Positions 16,641-24,716 of a stretch of 64,000 bases of DNA are shown here, piece by piece. The notes under the pieces were generated by a model that saw nothing but the letters and a program-made list of their open reading frames with translations, did not search any database and was not told the origin of the DNA. Origin of the DNA: Pauljensenia sp902373545 (GTDB taxonomy: Bacteria > Actinomycetota > Actinomycetes > Actinomycetales > Actinomycetaceae). Position 1 is the stretch's first letter. The number at the start of each line of letters is the position of its first letter. The stretch covers positions 1 to 64,000 of the forward strand of contig NZ_JAPWAG010000009.1 of NCBI RefSeq assembly GCF_041432775.1. The letters run 5' to 3'. Made by a program: the position numbers and the translations under genes.

Positions 16641-17408
16641 TTAGAGCTTGGCGCCCTCGAAGCTGAAGATGTCGAGGAACTTGCGCGCGCGATCCGAGGA
16701 CGGGTCCGCGAAGAACTTGCGCGGCGGGTCGACCTCGACGATGCGGCCCTCGTCCATGAAGACGATGCGGTCGGCGATCGCGCGGGCGAAACCCATCTCG
16801 TGCGTGACGATGAGCATGGTCATGCCGGTGCGCGCCAGTTCGAGGACGACGTCGAGGACCTCGCGCACCATCTCCGGGTCGAGGGAGGCGGTGACCTCGT
16901 CGAGGAGGAGGATCTCGGGGTCCATCATGAGGGCGCGCACGATGGCGACGCGCTGACGCTGCCCGCCGGAGAGCTGGCGCGGGTAGTCGTCGGCACGGTC
17001 CGCCAGGCCGACGCGCTCGAGCAGTTTGTGCGCCCGCTCCTCGGCGTCGGCGCGCGATTCTCCCGCGACGAGGCCGGGGGCGAGCGTCAGGTTCCCCATG
17101 ACGGTCAGGTGGGGGAAGAGCTCGTAGGACTGGAAGACCATGCCGATGCGGCGGCGGACCTCGGGCCAGGAGACGCCGGGCGCCGCCAGGTCGGTCCCGT
17201 CGAAGAGGATCTGCCCGGAGTTGATGGGCTCGAGGCCGTTGATCGTGCGCAGCAGCGTGGACTTGCCGCAGCCGGAGGGGCCGATGATGACGACGACTTC
17301 ACCGTCGGCGACGTCGAGGGAGACGCCGCGCAGGGCGTGGTGCCCGCCGGGGTAGGTCTTGTCGAGGTCGACGAGGCGCAGCTGCGGGTCGGAGGTCAGT
17401 TCTGCCAT
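16641..17408 (-). CDS. Polar amino-acid ABC transporter, ATP-binding protein
   Basis: A 255-residue ATPase of the GlnQ/GluA type. It has Walker A GPSGCGKST, Q-loop 'MVFQSYELFPHLTV', signature LSGGQRQR, Walker B 'EILLLDEVTASLD' and switch His in VTHEMGFA. The start at 17408 is fixed by GGAG nine bases upstream and overlaps the permease gene by 13 bases. A longer open frame upstream is only read-through inside the permease gene. It powers the two permeases encoded just upstream. Confidence 0.95.
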   Translation of the reverse strand: MAELTSDPQLRLVDLDKTYPGGHHALRGVSLDVADGEVVVIIGPSGCGKSTLLRTINGLEPINSGQILFDGTDLAAPGVSWPEVRRRIGMVFQSYELFPHLTVMGNLTLAPGLVAGESRADAEERAHKLLERVGLADRADDYPRQLSGGQRQRVAIVRALMMDPEILLLDEVTASLDPEMVREVLDVVLELARTGMTMLIVTHEMGFARAIADRIVFMDEGRIVEVDPPRKFFADPSSDRARKFLDIFSFEGAKL

Positions 17409-18073
17409 GTTTTCTCCATGTGGCGTGAGAGGAGCGAGATGGGCCAGCAGATGAGGAAGTACAGCGCGAAGATCAGGCCGTAGATCCACAGCGAGGCGGT
17501 CGGGTAGTTGAAGCGGTTGGCGTCGATGATCTGCTGTCCAACCTTGAGGACTTCGACGACGCCGATGAGGACGACGAGGGATGTCGTCTTGATCATGCGG
17601 GTGATGAGGTTGACGGCCGGGGGCGCGAGCCTGCGCAGAGTTTGCGGCAGGATGACGCGGCGCATGGTCTGCCTCGGGGAGAGCCCCAGAGCGTAGGCGG
17701 ACTCGTACTGGTGGCGGGGGATCGCGACGAGCGCGCCTCGCACGAGGTCGCCCATCTCGGCGCCACCCCACAGGGTGAAGACGAGGACGGACGCGGTGAT
17801 GCCGTCCAGGTTGATCCCCGCGACGCGCGTGAGCCCGAAGTAGGCGACGAACAGGAGGACGAGCTGGGGCATGATGCGCACGAACTCGAGGTAGAGCTGC
17901 ATGAGCCAGCGCAGGGGCCGCCACCGCGAGCGCATGCCGAGGCCGACGAACACACCGAGCACCAGCGACAAGACGACGGACAGCGCGGAAATGCCGACGG
18001 TGACGCCCAGGCCCTCGAGGATGCGCACGAGGTTGCGGCCCTCGAAGATGACGTTAATTCCCAAATCCGCCAC
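17396..18073 (-). CDS. Polar amino-acid ABC transporter permease 2
   Basis: A 225-residue permease of the HisM/GlnP type with about five membrane segments. The cytoplasmic EAA-type loop 'YESAYALGLSPRQTMRRVILPQTLRRLAPP' contacts the ATPase. It overlaps the preceding permease gene by 20 bases and the ATPase gene by 13 bases, indicating translational coupling. Substrate specificity cannot be read from the sequence; glutamate/glutamine-type or cystine-type transport is most likely. Confidence 0.93.
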   Translation of the reverse strand: MADLGINVIFEGRNLVRILEGLGVTVGISALSVVLSLVLGVFVGLGMRSRWRPLRWLMQLYLEFVRIMPQLVLLFVAYFGLTRVAGINLDGITASVLVFTLWGGAEMGDLVRGALVAIPRHQYESAYALGLSPRQTMRRVILPQTLRRLAPPAVNLITRMIKTTSLVVLIGVVEVLKVGQQIIDANRFNYPTASLWIYGLIFALYFLICWPISLLSRHMEKTWQN

Positions 18074-18713
18074 GGCGCACCTTCTTTTCGATGAGTCGGG
18101 CCGCGATGGACACGGGCAGGAGGATCACCAGGTAGGCGAGGACCAGGAGGATCAGCGCTTCTGAGGTGTTGTAGGACATGCCGATGAGGTCTTTCGCGAC
18201 GTACACGAGGTCGGGCAGGGCGACGACGGAGACGACGGAGGTTTCCTTGATGAGGAAGATGACGTTGGCGGCGAGCGGCGGCACGGAGGTCGCGATGGCC
18301 TGCGGGAGGGCGACGTGGCGCAGCGTCTGCGTGCGCGTGAGGCCGAGCGCGGACGCCGACTCCCACTGGATCGTGGCGATCGAGTCGAGGCCGGAACGCA
18401 GGGCCTCGGCCATGTAGGCGCCGCCCAGGAAGATCAGGCCGACGATCGCGCAGGTCTCGCCGCTCCACTTGATGCCCACGCGCGGCAGGCCGAAGTAGAT
18501 GAAGAAGAGCTGCACGAGCAGGGGCGTGTTGCGCGACAGTTCGACATAAGCGGCGCCGATCTGGGTGGCGACGGGGATCCGGTACTGCCGGATCGCGGCC
18601 ACGAGCAGGCCGACCGCAAGGGAGCCGACGATGCCGATGGCCGCGATCCTCAGGGTGAGGATGGCGGCGTCGACGTACAGGGGCGCGTATCGCGCCAGGA
18701 TCTCAAGATTCAT
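18054..18713 (-). CDS. Polar amino-acid ABC transporter permease 1
   Basis: A 219-residue permease homologous to the next gene. Its EAA loop is 'WESASALGLTRTQTLRHVALPQAIATSVPP'. I chose the ATG at 18713 (MNLEILARY). The longer frame starts with a GTG that lies inside the left arm of the intergenic hairpin and is therefore an unlikely start. No strong ribosome site is visible. Together with the second permease it forms the heterodimeric channel. Confidence 0.9.
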   Translation of the reverse strand: MNLEILARYAPLYVDAAILTLRIAAIGIVGSLAVGLLVAAIRQYRIPVATQIGAAYVELSRNTPLLVQLFFIYFGLPRVGIKWSGETCAIVGLIFLGGAYMAEALRSGLDSIATIQWESASALGLTRTQTLRHVALPQAIATSVPPLAANVIFLIKETSVVSVVALPDLVYVAKDLIGMSYNTSEALILLVLAYLVILLPVSIAARLIEKKVRRGGFGN

Positions 18714-18727
18714 AAGCGAAATCTGGG

Positions 18728-18794
18728 ACGAGGCCGTGGCCACGCCGGGCGATCACCCGCGGCGGGTGGACCCGTGAGGGGGCCACGGCCTCGT
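18728..18794 (-). terminator. Long-arm hairpin between binding protein and permease genes
   Basis: ACGAGGCCGTGGCC (18728-18741) is the exact complement of GGCCACGGCCTCGT (18781-18794). It lies immediately after the binding-protein gene and before the permease gene. An attenuating hairpin here would let the binding protein be made in excess over the membrane complex, as is usual for such operons. The arm contains the ACGAGGCC word that is over-represented in this genome. Confidence 0.65.
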
Positions 18795-18801
18795 ACCTGC
18801 G

Positions 18802-19701
18802 TCAGTTGGTGGAAGTGGTGTCCACGCCGCCTTCGACGACCAGGTCGTCGGGGGTCGCGGCGTCACCGTAGACGGGGGCGAGGGTCTGCTCGTAGTCCTT
18901 GTGGAAGAAGTTTTCCTCGCCGAGGTCCACGAGTTCGTTGTTCAGCCAGTCGAGGAGGGCGGTGTTGCCTTTCTTGACGGCGGCCGCGATGTAGCTGGTC
19001 TCGCCCAGGCTCTTGATGCCGACGCTGAAGCCGGGGTGCTGGATCGCCCAGGCGATGACCTCGGTGTTGTCGGTGGAGAAGGCGTCGCCGCGGCCGTCCT
19101 CGAGGGCCTGGTAGGCGTCGGAGTACTGGTCGTACTTCTGGAGCTTGACCTCGGGGTGGTTGGCCTCGAAGTAGGCTTCTGCGGTCGTGCCCTTGGTGAC
19201 GATGAGGGTCTTGCCGGCCAGCTGGCTCACGTCGGTGATTTCAGCCGAGGTGGGCGAGACGACGCCGAGGGAGACCTTGAAGTAGGGGTTCGCGAAGTCG
19301 ACCTTTTCGGCGCGTTCGGGGGTGACGGTGAAGTTGGCGAGGGTGATGTCGACCTTGTTGGAGGCGAGGACCTCGGTGCGGGCGGCGGCGTCGACGGGGA
19401 CGTACTTGGCGGTGACACCCAGGTCGGCGGCGATACGGTCGCCGTAGACGACGTCGTATCCGGCGGGCTTGCCGTCGGCGTCAATGTAGCCGAAGGGGGC
19501 CTTGTCAGAGAAAATGCCGATGACAATTTCGCCGGATTCCTGGATCTGTTCGGGGGTGCGGTCGCCGACCTGCGCGCCCGAGGAGGACGAGGAGGTGGCC
19601 GCGCCACCGGAGCATGCGGCCATGCCGAGGGCTGCGACCATGGCGACGGCGGCCGTGGCGAGTCGAAGGAATGGCTTCTTGCGTGCGTGAGTGGCGCTCA
19701 T
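18802..19701 (-). CDS. Amino-acid-binding lipoprotein of the ABC transporter
   Basis: A 299-residue solute-binding protein (SBP family 3). The start at 19701 has GGAG six bases upstream; a longer frame upstream is rejected. The signal sequence ends in a lipobox, ALGMAAC, followed by a Ser-rich linker. The ligand-binding bilobal domain shows 'IVIGIFSDKAPFGYID', 'GYDVVYGDRIAADLG', 'DITLANFTVTPERAEKVDF' and 'PYFKVSLGVV', all family landmarks. It sits outside the membrane and delivers substrate to the permeases downstream. Two hairpins occupy the leader. Confidence 0.93.
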   Translation of the reverse strand: MSATHARKKPFLRLATAAVAMVAALGMAACSGGAATSSSSSGAQVGDRTPEQIQESGEIVIGIFSDKAPFGYIDADGKPAGYDVVYGDRIAADLGVTAKYVPVDAAARTEVLASNKVDITLANFTVTPERAEKVDFANPYFKVSLGVVSPTSAEITDVSQLAGKTLIVTKGTTAEAYFEANHPEVKLQKYDQYSDAYQALEDGRGDAFSTDNTEVIAWAIQHPGFSVGIKSLGETSYIAAAVKKGNTALLDWLNNELVDLGEENFFHKDYEQTLAPVYGDAATPDDLVVEGGVDTTSTN

Positions 19702-19732
19702 GAGGGCTCCTGATCTGCGGATTGAATGAGGG

Positions 19733-19790
19733 ACGCCGAGGCTGGTGGCACCTCGGCGTTGACATTGATCCTTCCACCACCTGGAAGGAT
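19733..19790 (-). promoter_or_regulatory. Two-hairpin leader with complementary loops
   Basis: On the minus strand, hairpin A (19768-19790) has stem ATCCTTCCA/TGGAAGGAT and loop GGTGG. Hairpin B (19733-19759) has stem ACGCCGAGG/CCTCGGCGT and loop TGCCACCAG. The loop of A is exactly complementary to CCACC in the loop of B, so a kissing interaction is possible. The pair lies 30 to 90 bases before the binding-protein start codon. A regulatory leader is plausible; no known riboswitch class is recognised. Confidence 0.5.
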
Positions 19791-19951
19791 TTGCGAGGGG
19801 CTGGTCCACTTTTGACACAATGTGACAGCCGATAGACACGTGAATACCCCTTTATATAAGATGGGACTTAGGACCCACAAAAACGTGGAAATCATCACGT
19901 GCATGCGCGCCCGCTCGCATATGCACGGGCTAACGCGCCAGAATTGCACCC

Positions 19952-20737
19952 GTGCCTCAGCCATTCCACAGCGTGAACGTCCCCATGCCGGCGAGCCCTA
20001 CCCGCGTCGAGATCATCGAAGGTCTGCGCATCACGGCTCCCGTCGCGGCTGGCTATATCCCCCTCGGCCTGGCGTATGGCCTACTGGTCGTCCAACTCGG
20101 CCTGCCCTGGTGGATCGCCCCAGCCCTCTCCCTGGCCGCCTACTCGGGGTCAGCCGAGCTGCTCGTCGTCACCCTGGCCTCGCACAACACGCCCCTGGCG
20201 GTGATCGCCGTGACAATGCTGCTGGTGAATTTCCGCCTCCTATTCTTCGCGTTCTCATTCCCGCTCCAGGTCGTCGAGGGACGCCTCGCGCGCCTGTTCT
20301 CGATGTACGCCCTAGTCGACGAGGCCTACGCCCTGACCGCCGCTCGTCCCAACGGCTGGACGAAGCCTCGCCTGCTAGCCATGCAGGTGCTCTTCCATCT
20401 CACGTGGCTCGTCTCGGGCCTCGTCGGGGTGCTCGCGGGAGGCCTGATCCCCACGCAGATCGAAGGCCTGGACTTCGCCCTCACGGCCCTGTTCATCACG
20501 CTGACGCTGGACTCGGCGCGCTCGGTGCGCGAACTCCCCTCGGTCGCCCTGGCCGGCGCCTCCTTCGTGGTCGCGATGGCGGCGCCCCCGTCCCACCGCC
20601 TCCTCGTGGCGCTGCTGATTTTCGTCGCATGCCTGGCAGTGCGTCACGTCCTCAATCGACGAGGCATCCTGCGCTCCCCCAATCCCCTTCCCCCGGAGGA
20701 CGGGTCAGCTTTCACGCGCAAGGGGGACGCCTCATGA
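19952..20737 (+). CDS. azlC: AzlC-type branched-chain amino-acid exporter subunit
   Basis: A 261-residue integral membrane protein, the large subunit of the AzlCD (BrnFE) amino-acid exporter. 'GLRITAPVAAGYIPLGLAYGLL' and 'AAYSGSAELLVVTL' are typical, as is 'LLVNFRLLFFAFSF'. The start is uncertain: GTG at 19952 or ATG at 19985 (MPASPTRVEI), the latter fitting the family better. It overlaps azlD by four bases (ATGA). Confidence 0.88.
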   Translation: MPQPFHSVNVPMPASPTRVEIIEGLRITAPVAAGYIPLGLAYGLLVVQLGLPWWIAPALSLAAYSGSAELLVVTLASHNTPLAVIAVTMLLVNFRLLFFAFSFPLQVVEGRLARLFSMYALVDEAYALTAARPNGWTKPRLLAMQVLFHLTWLVSGLVGVLAGGLIPTQIEGLDFALTALFITLTLDSARSVRELPSVALAGASFVVAMAAPPSHRLLVALLIFVACLAVRHVLNRRGILRSPNPLPPEDGSAFTRKGDAS

Positions 20738-21063
20738 CGACGTCGCTCACCTACCTGCTGACGATCCTGGCCCTGGTTTTCGTCATCGACTTTACGCTGC
20801 GAGCGCTGCCCTTCAAGATACTGGAGCCGCTGCGCGGCTCGCGCTTCGTCTCCGACATGGCGGTGTGGATGCCGCCGGGGATCATGCTGATCCTGGTCCT
20901 ATCGACGCTGACACACAACGCCCACACGGCGGGAGACCACTGGTGGGTGGCCCTGGCCGCCACGGGCGTGACGGTCGCCGTCCACCTGCTCAGCGGCCGC
21001 AAGCTCCTGTGGAGCGTCGGCGCAGGAACGCTCGCCTACATCGCGCTGCTGAACTGGTTCTGA
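20734..21063 (+). CDS. azlD: AzlD-type branched-chain amino-acid exporter subunit
   Basis: A 109-residue partner with three to four membrane segments, starting at the ATGA overlap with azlC. 'FTLRALPFKILEPLRGSRFVSDMAVWMPPGIMLILVL' is the conserved AzlD core. It forms the small subunit of the exporter. Longer open frames that include this region begin upstream in another reading context and are rejected. Confidence 0.88.
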   Translation: MTTSLTYLLTILALVFVIDFTLRALPFKILEPLRGSRFVSDMAVWMPPGIMLILVLSTLTHNAHTAGDHWWVALAATGVTVAVHLLSGRKLLWSVGAGTLAYIALLNWF

Positions 21064-21154
21064 TGAACTGGCTCTGAGCGCCCCGCGCCCCAACCTCGCG
21101 CCCCTCCCCCAAAGTCGCACCCAGCTGCGCCCCAACCCCGCGCCCCCCCTAAAA

Positions 21155-21261
21155 GTTGCACGTAATTTAACTTGGTCATTTTTCGAGACACCCCACAAAC
21201 GTTGCAATCCCAACGACACGATTTCAAAGTCTGAAATACTCGCAGGGGAATTACGTGCGAC
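21155..21261 (+). repeat. 107-bp hairpin element, copy 3
   Basis: Starts GTTGCACGTAATT, with one change in the left terminus, and ends AATTACGTGCGAC. The CGTTG/CAACG and TTTCA/TGAAA hairpins are intact. It lies 90 bases after azlD and 109 bases before copy 4, with which it is nearly identical. Confidence 0.85.
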
Positions 21262-21369
21262 ATTTTTGGGGAACCATGCGGGATAGGCTGCCGCCACGCG
21301 CAGCCCGAGCGGAAGGCGCCGAAGCGCCCGAGCGGATAGACCCCACACCCCAACCCCGCGCCCCTAAAA

Positions 21370-21476
21370 GTCGCACGTAATTTAACTTGGTCATTTTTCG
21401 AGACACCCCACAAACGTTGCAATCCCAACGACACGATTTCAAAGTCTGAAATACTCGCCGGGGAATTACGTGCGAC
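21370..21476 (+). repeat. 107-bp hairpin element, copy 4
   Basis: Intact termini GTCGCACGTAATT and AATTACGTGCGAC. It differs from copy 3 at only a few positions. The conserved downstream flank ATTTTTGGGGAACCATGCGGGATAGG is shared by both copies in this spacer (split here: ATTTTTGGGGAACC, then ATGCGGGATAGG). Confidence 0.85.
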
Positions 21477-21571
21477 ATTTTTGGGGAACCATGCGGGATA
21501 GGCTGCCCCCACGCGTCACCCGGGTTCGAGCGACGCAACAGCGCCACACCAAACCCGCTACCATTGTGTCC

Positions 21572-22882
21572 ATGCACACAGAGTCGTACATTCACCACGG
21601 TCACACGGTTTACGAGCACCGCCTCCAGGTCCCCCTGGATCACCTGCGCCCCGCCGGCGAGGACAACCCGACGATCGAGGTGTTCGCCCGCGAGGTCGTG
21701 CGCAAGGGCCGCGAGGACTCCCCCTACGCGGTGTTCCTCCAGGGTGGCCCGGGCTACCCGAGCCCGCGTTTCGGCACCTTCACCGGCGGGTGGATGAACC
21801 GGCTCCTCCAGGACTATCGGGTGGTGCTCCTCGATCAACGAGGCACGGGCCAGTCGACCCGCATGGACGCCCAGGCGCTCTCCCACTTGGACACGGACGA
21901 GGACAAGGCCGCGTACCTGCGCCACTTCCGCCAGGATCAGATCGTGTACGACGCGGAGGCGCTGCGCCGCGAGCTGTGCGGGGATGACCCGTGGACGACG
22001 CTCGGACAGTCTTTCGGCGGTTTCATTACAACCTCGTACCTGTCGCTGGCTCCCCAGGGATTGAAGGCCAGCCTGATCACGGGAGGCCTGCCCGGCCTCG
22101 TCCATGTGGACGACATCTACCGCCTGACGTATGAGCGCACGGCGGCGCGCAACCGCGCGTACTTCCAGCGCCACCCGGGCGACGAGCGCACGGTACGCGA
22201 GCTGTGCGCGCACCTGGCGGACACGGAGGAGACGCTGCCGACGGGCGAGCGCCTCTCCCCCGCGCGCCTACGCATGATCGGCATGATGCTGGGCGGCCAG
22301 GGCAACACGGATCAGCTGCACTACCTGCTGGAGGGCCCGTGGACGTCGGTTCGAGGCCAGCGCCGCCTCTCGTCACAGTTCCTGGCGGCGATCGGCTCGC
22401 AGGTGGACGTCGCGCCGATTTACGCCGTGTTCCAGGAGTACATCTACGCGTGCGCGACGCCGGACCTGGTGGGTACGGCGACGGGGTGGGCGGCGGATCG
22501 CCTGGCCGAGGAGGTCCCGGGCTTCGCGAAGGACGCGGACCCCCTCGACGACAAGGAACCCTTCTACCTGACGGGCGAGCATTTCATGCGCCGCGTGTTC
22601 GACGAGGACCCGGGCTTGGCGCCACTGAAGGGCGTCGCGGAGATTCTCGCGTCGACGACGGAGGCGGCCCCGGTGTATCTGCAGGACGTGCTGGCGCAGA
22701 ACACGGTGCCGGTCGCGGCGGCCGTGTACTACGACGACATGTTCGTGCCGCGCGAGCTCTCCCTGGACACGGGTGACCTGATCGGAGCCCGCCACTACAT
22801 CACGAACGAGTATCAGCACGACGGCTCCGCCTATTCGGGCGGCGCGGTCGTCTCTCACCTGCTTGACCTGCTCGCGGATTGA
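21572..22882 (+). CDS. Alpha/beta hydrolase, S33 proline iminopeptidase-type
   Basis: A 436-residue peptidase of the S33 family that would remove N-terminal residues, often proline, from peptides. GGPGYPSPR near residue 53 is the oxyanion motif, DQRGTGQS follows, and the nucleophile elbow is GQSFGG near residue 149. The C-terminal His is in NEYQHDGSAYSGG. I chose the ATG at 21572; the longer frame runs back into the 107-bp element. TACCAT lies seven bases before this ATG, which would fit a leaderless transcript. Confidence 0.88.
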   Translation: MHTESYIHHGHTVYEHRLQVPLDHLRPAGEDNPTIEVFAREVVRKGREDSPYAVFLQGGPGYPSPRFGTFTGGWMNRLLQDYRVVLLDQRGTGQSTRMDAQALSHLDTDEDKAAYLRHFRQDQIVYDAEALRRELCGDDPWTTLGQSFGGFITTSYLSLAPQGLKASLITGGLPGLVHVDDIYRLTYERTAARNRAYFQRHPGDERTVRELCAHLADTEETLPTGERLSPARLRMIGMMLGGQGNTDQLHYLLEGPWTSVRGQRRLSSQFLAAIGSQVDVAPIYAVFQEYIYACATPDLVGTATGWAADRLAEEVPGFAKDADPLDDKEPFYLTGEHFMRRVFDEDPGLAPLKGVAEILASTTEAAPVYLQDVLAQNTVPVAAAVYYDDMFVPRELSLDTGDLIGARHYITNEYQHDGSAYSGGAVVSHLLDLLAD

Positions 22883-22938
22883 TCCGCTCAGGTGTGGACC
22901 CCCGCGGTATCCGCGGATTCTGACTGAAAGGACTGGCT

Positions 22939-23451
22939 ATGGCCTCGTCTCACTCTTGCCCCTGCTCCTGCCCGTTGAAGGACAACCCGACCCGCGCCGC
23001 GGGCCTCGCCGTCGGCGCGGGCGCGACGCTCGCCTGGTACGCGCTGCCCGATTACGTGCGCTCTCGCCCGCTGCGCGGCCTCATCAAGACGGGTCTGCTG
23101 GGCGCGATCGGCTGGTCGATCGTGGCGATGATGCCCGAGGACGGCGAGCTGCCGCCCTACGACGACGAGACGGACTGCTCGAAGGGGTCGCCAGTGGCCG
23201 ACGACCCGCTCGACGGCGTCACGGAGGCGGAGCCGCGCGAGCTGGCGGTCTTGGCGGGAGCGGCGCTGGGCTCGGCGGTGCTGACGGTGGCCGTGGAGCG
23301 CTGGCTGTTCCGCCGCGGTGAGCGCCGCCGCGCCGCGGGGGTTCGCCTGGCCCACACGAGGCAGGGGCTGGCTCTCGGGGCCCTGGAGGCGGTTGCGACC
23401 GTGGCGACGCTCGCGGGCGAGGGACGGGGCAGCTGCTCGACGAACGCGTAA
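22939..23451 (+). CDS. Small membrane protein, function unknown
   Basis: A 170-residue protein with a ribosome site (GAAAGGA) eight bases before the ATG. The N-terminus has a Cys-rich patch, SCPCSCP. Two or three hydrophobic stretches follow ('RAAGLAVGAGATLAWYALP', 'LLGAIGWSIVAMM', 'LAVLAGAALGSAVLTVAVE'). An acidic loop between them carries 'PPYDDETDC'. No family recognised with confidence. It follows the S33 peptidase by 56 bases, so co-transcription is likely. Confidence 0.65.
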   Translation: MASSHSCPCSCPLKDNPTRAAGLAVGAGATLAWYALPDYVRSRPLRGLIKTGLLGAIGWSIVAMMPEDGELPPYDDETDCSKGSPVADDPLDGVTEAEPRELAVLAGAALGSAVLTVAVERWLFRRGERRRAAGVRLAHTRQGLALGALEAVATVATLAGEGRGSCSTNA

Positions 23452-23596
23452 GTAATCGGTGCCAGGCCACGAGGCCTGGGCGAGCAATGCGTGACCCGCG
23501 CGGCCGACGGCGCTCCGGTTTCGGGGTTCCCCGGCTGCGCGGGCGTGTGTGTACACCTTGGCGTGTGTCTTGCGCGGGGACTGTGCTGCGCGTCCG

Positions 23597-24676
23597 TCAG
23601 CGCCGATACGTCCGAACGACCCGGAGGGCTGCGCGTGCCAGGCCCAAGCCGCAGGCCATGATGAGAATCGGGAGACCCACGGCCGCCCACCACGACGAGG
23701 CCCTCCCAACGAGCGCCAAGACCGCCCAGATGAGCGGAGGCAGGATCATCATGATGGTGGCCAGTGTCGCCATGATCGAGCTGACCGGGAGCTTTTCGTA
23801 GATCCTGATGAAGGCTGCGCGGGGGCTCATTCCGAGGGCTGTGCCGAGCTTCGCGGTGTCTGCTTTGAATGAGCGGGCCACGCGAGAAACAAAGATGAGG
23901 GAAGCAAGCAGGCCGATCACGACGGCGACCGTGCGCAGGCCGACAGCGTACACCAGGCCGGCAAGGAGCCACGCGACAGCGTACCCAGTGAGCACGTACA
24001 CGCACGCCCTGAGCATGTTCCCGAAGACCATCCAGTTAAGTTGGAGCGCAATATCACCCTGGTCGGGGTCTGTGGCGAGGATGTCGGTATAGAGGCGGGC
24101 GCTCTCGTCGGCGTTGTCCTTTTGCTTGATCCAGGCGAGTGCCTTGCGCGCGTGAAGGTTGTCGGGTTCGATCTCGAGGACGCGCGCGTAGACCTCTTCG
24201 GCTTCCGGGGAGCGCCGCTCCTGGAGGACGTCTCCGAGTTTGCTCAGCACGTAGACGTCTTCCGGGGCTTGACGCGCGGCTTCACGCGCGACGGCTTCGG
24301 CTTCTTCCATCCGACCGTTACGCAAGAGGCTGATCGCGTGGAGGGACTGGTAGGGGATCCAGTCGGGATCGAGTTCGATCAGGCGCGACGTGTGCTGAAG
24401 GGCGGCCGCATCGTCCGGCTCGACGATGGCCAGCCAATAGAGCGCGGTGTCGTTGTTGGGTTCTGCTTCGAGGGCTCGCCGCGCGCAGGCGTACGCCTCG
24501 TCTCTCTTGCCCATTCCCGCGAAGGCGACCGCGAGGAAGCAGTTGACGGCCGCAACGAGAAGAGGGGTTGTCTGCGGGATCGTGACAAGGAGCTCGATGG
24601 CTTGTTCCTGTCGCCCAAGGTCGATGAGCGCGTGGGCGCGCTTAATCTGCTCGCGAGCGGAGCTTTCGTCTGTCAT
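23597..24676 (-). CDS. TPR protein with C-terminal membrane segments
   Basis: A 359-residue protein. Residues 5-200 form TPR-like helical repeats ('RAHALIDLGRQEQAIELL', 'AYACARRALEAEPNNDTALYWLA', 'YARVLEIEPDNLHARKALAWI'). Residues 215-350 hold four hydrophobic segments in two pairs. The TPR part is probably cytoplasmic and acts as a docking platform. It is the last gene of a minus-strand trio with an AAA+ ATPase and a second TPR membrane protein, which it resembles in layout. Function unknown. Confidence 0.75.
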   Translation of the reverse strand: MTDESSAREQIKRAHALIDLGRQEQAIELLVTIPQTTPLLVAAVNCFLAVAFAGMGKRDEAYACARRALEAEPNNDTALYWLAIVEPDDAAALQHTSRLIELDPDWIPYQSLHAISLLRNGRMEEAEAVAREAARQAPEDVYVLSKLGDVLQERRSPEAEEVYARVLEIEPDNLHARKALAWIKQKDNADESARLYTDILATDPDQGDIALQLNWMVFGNMLRACVYVLTGYAVAWLLAGLVYAVGLRTVAVVIGLLASLIFVSRVARSFKADTAKLGTALGMSPRAAFIRIYEKLPVSSIMATLATIMMILPPLIWAVLALVGRASSWWAAVGLPILIMACGLGLARAALRVVRTYRR

Positions 24677-24716
24677 TGTGTTCTCTCAAGGGCAGGTACC
24701 AGGCCCGCAAGGGCAC

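Noticed and set aside
17409..17924. 172-codon N-terminal extension of the ABC ATPase
   Set aside because: It lies inside the permease gene, is rich in Arg/His/Pro and precedes a proper ribosome site and start at 17408.
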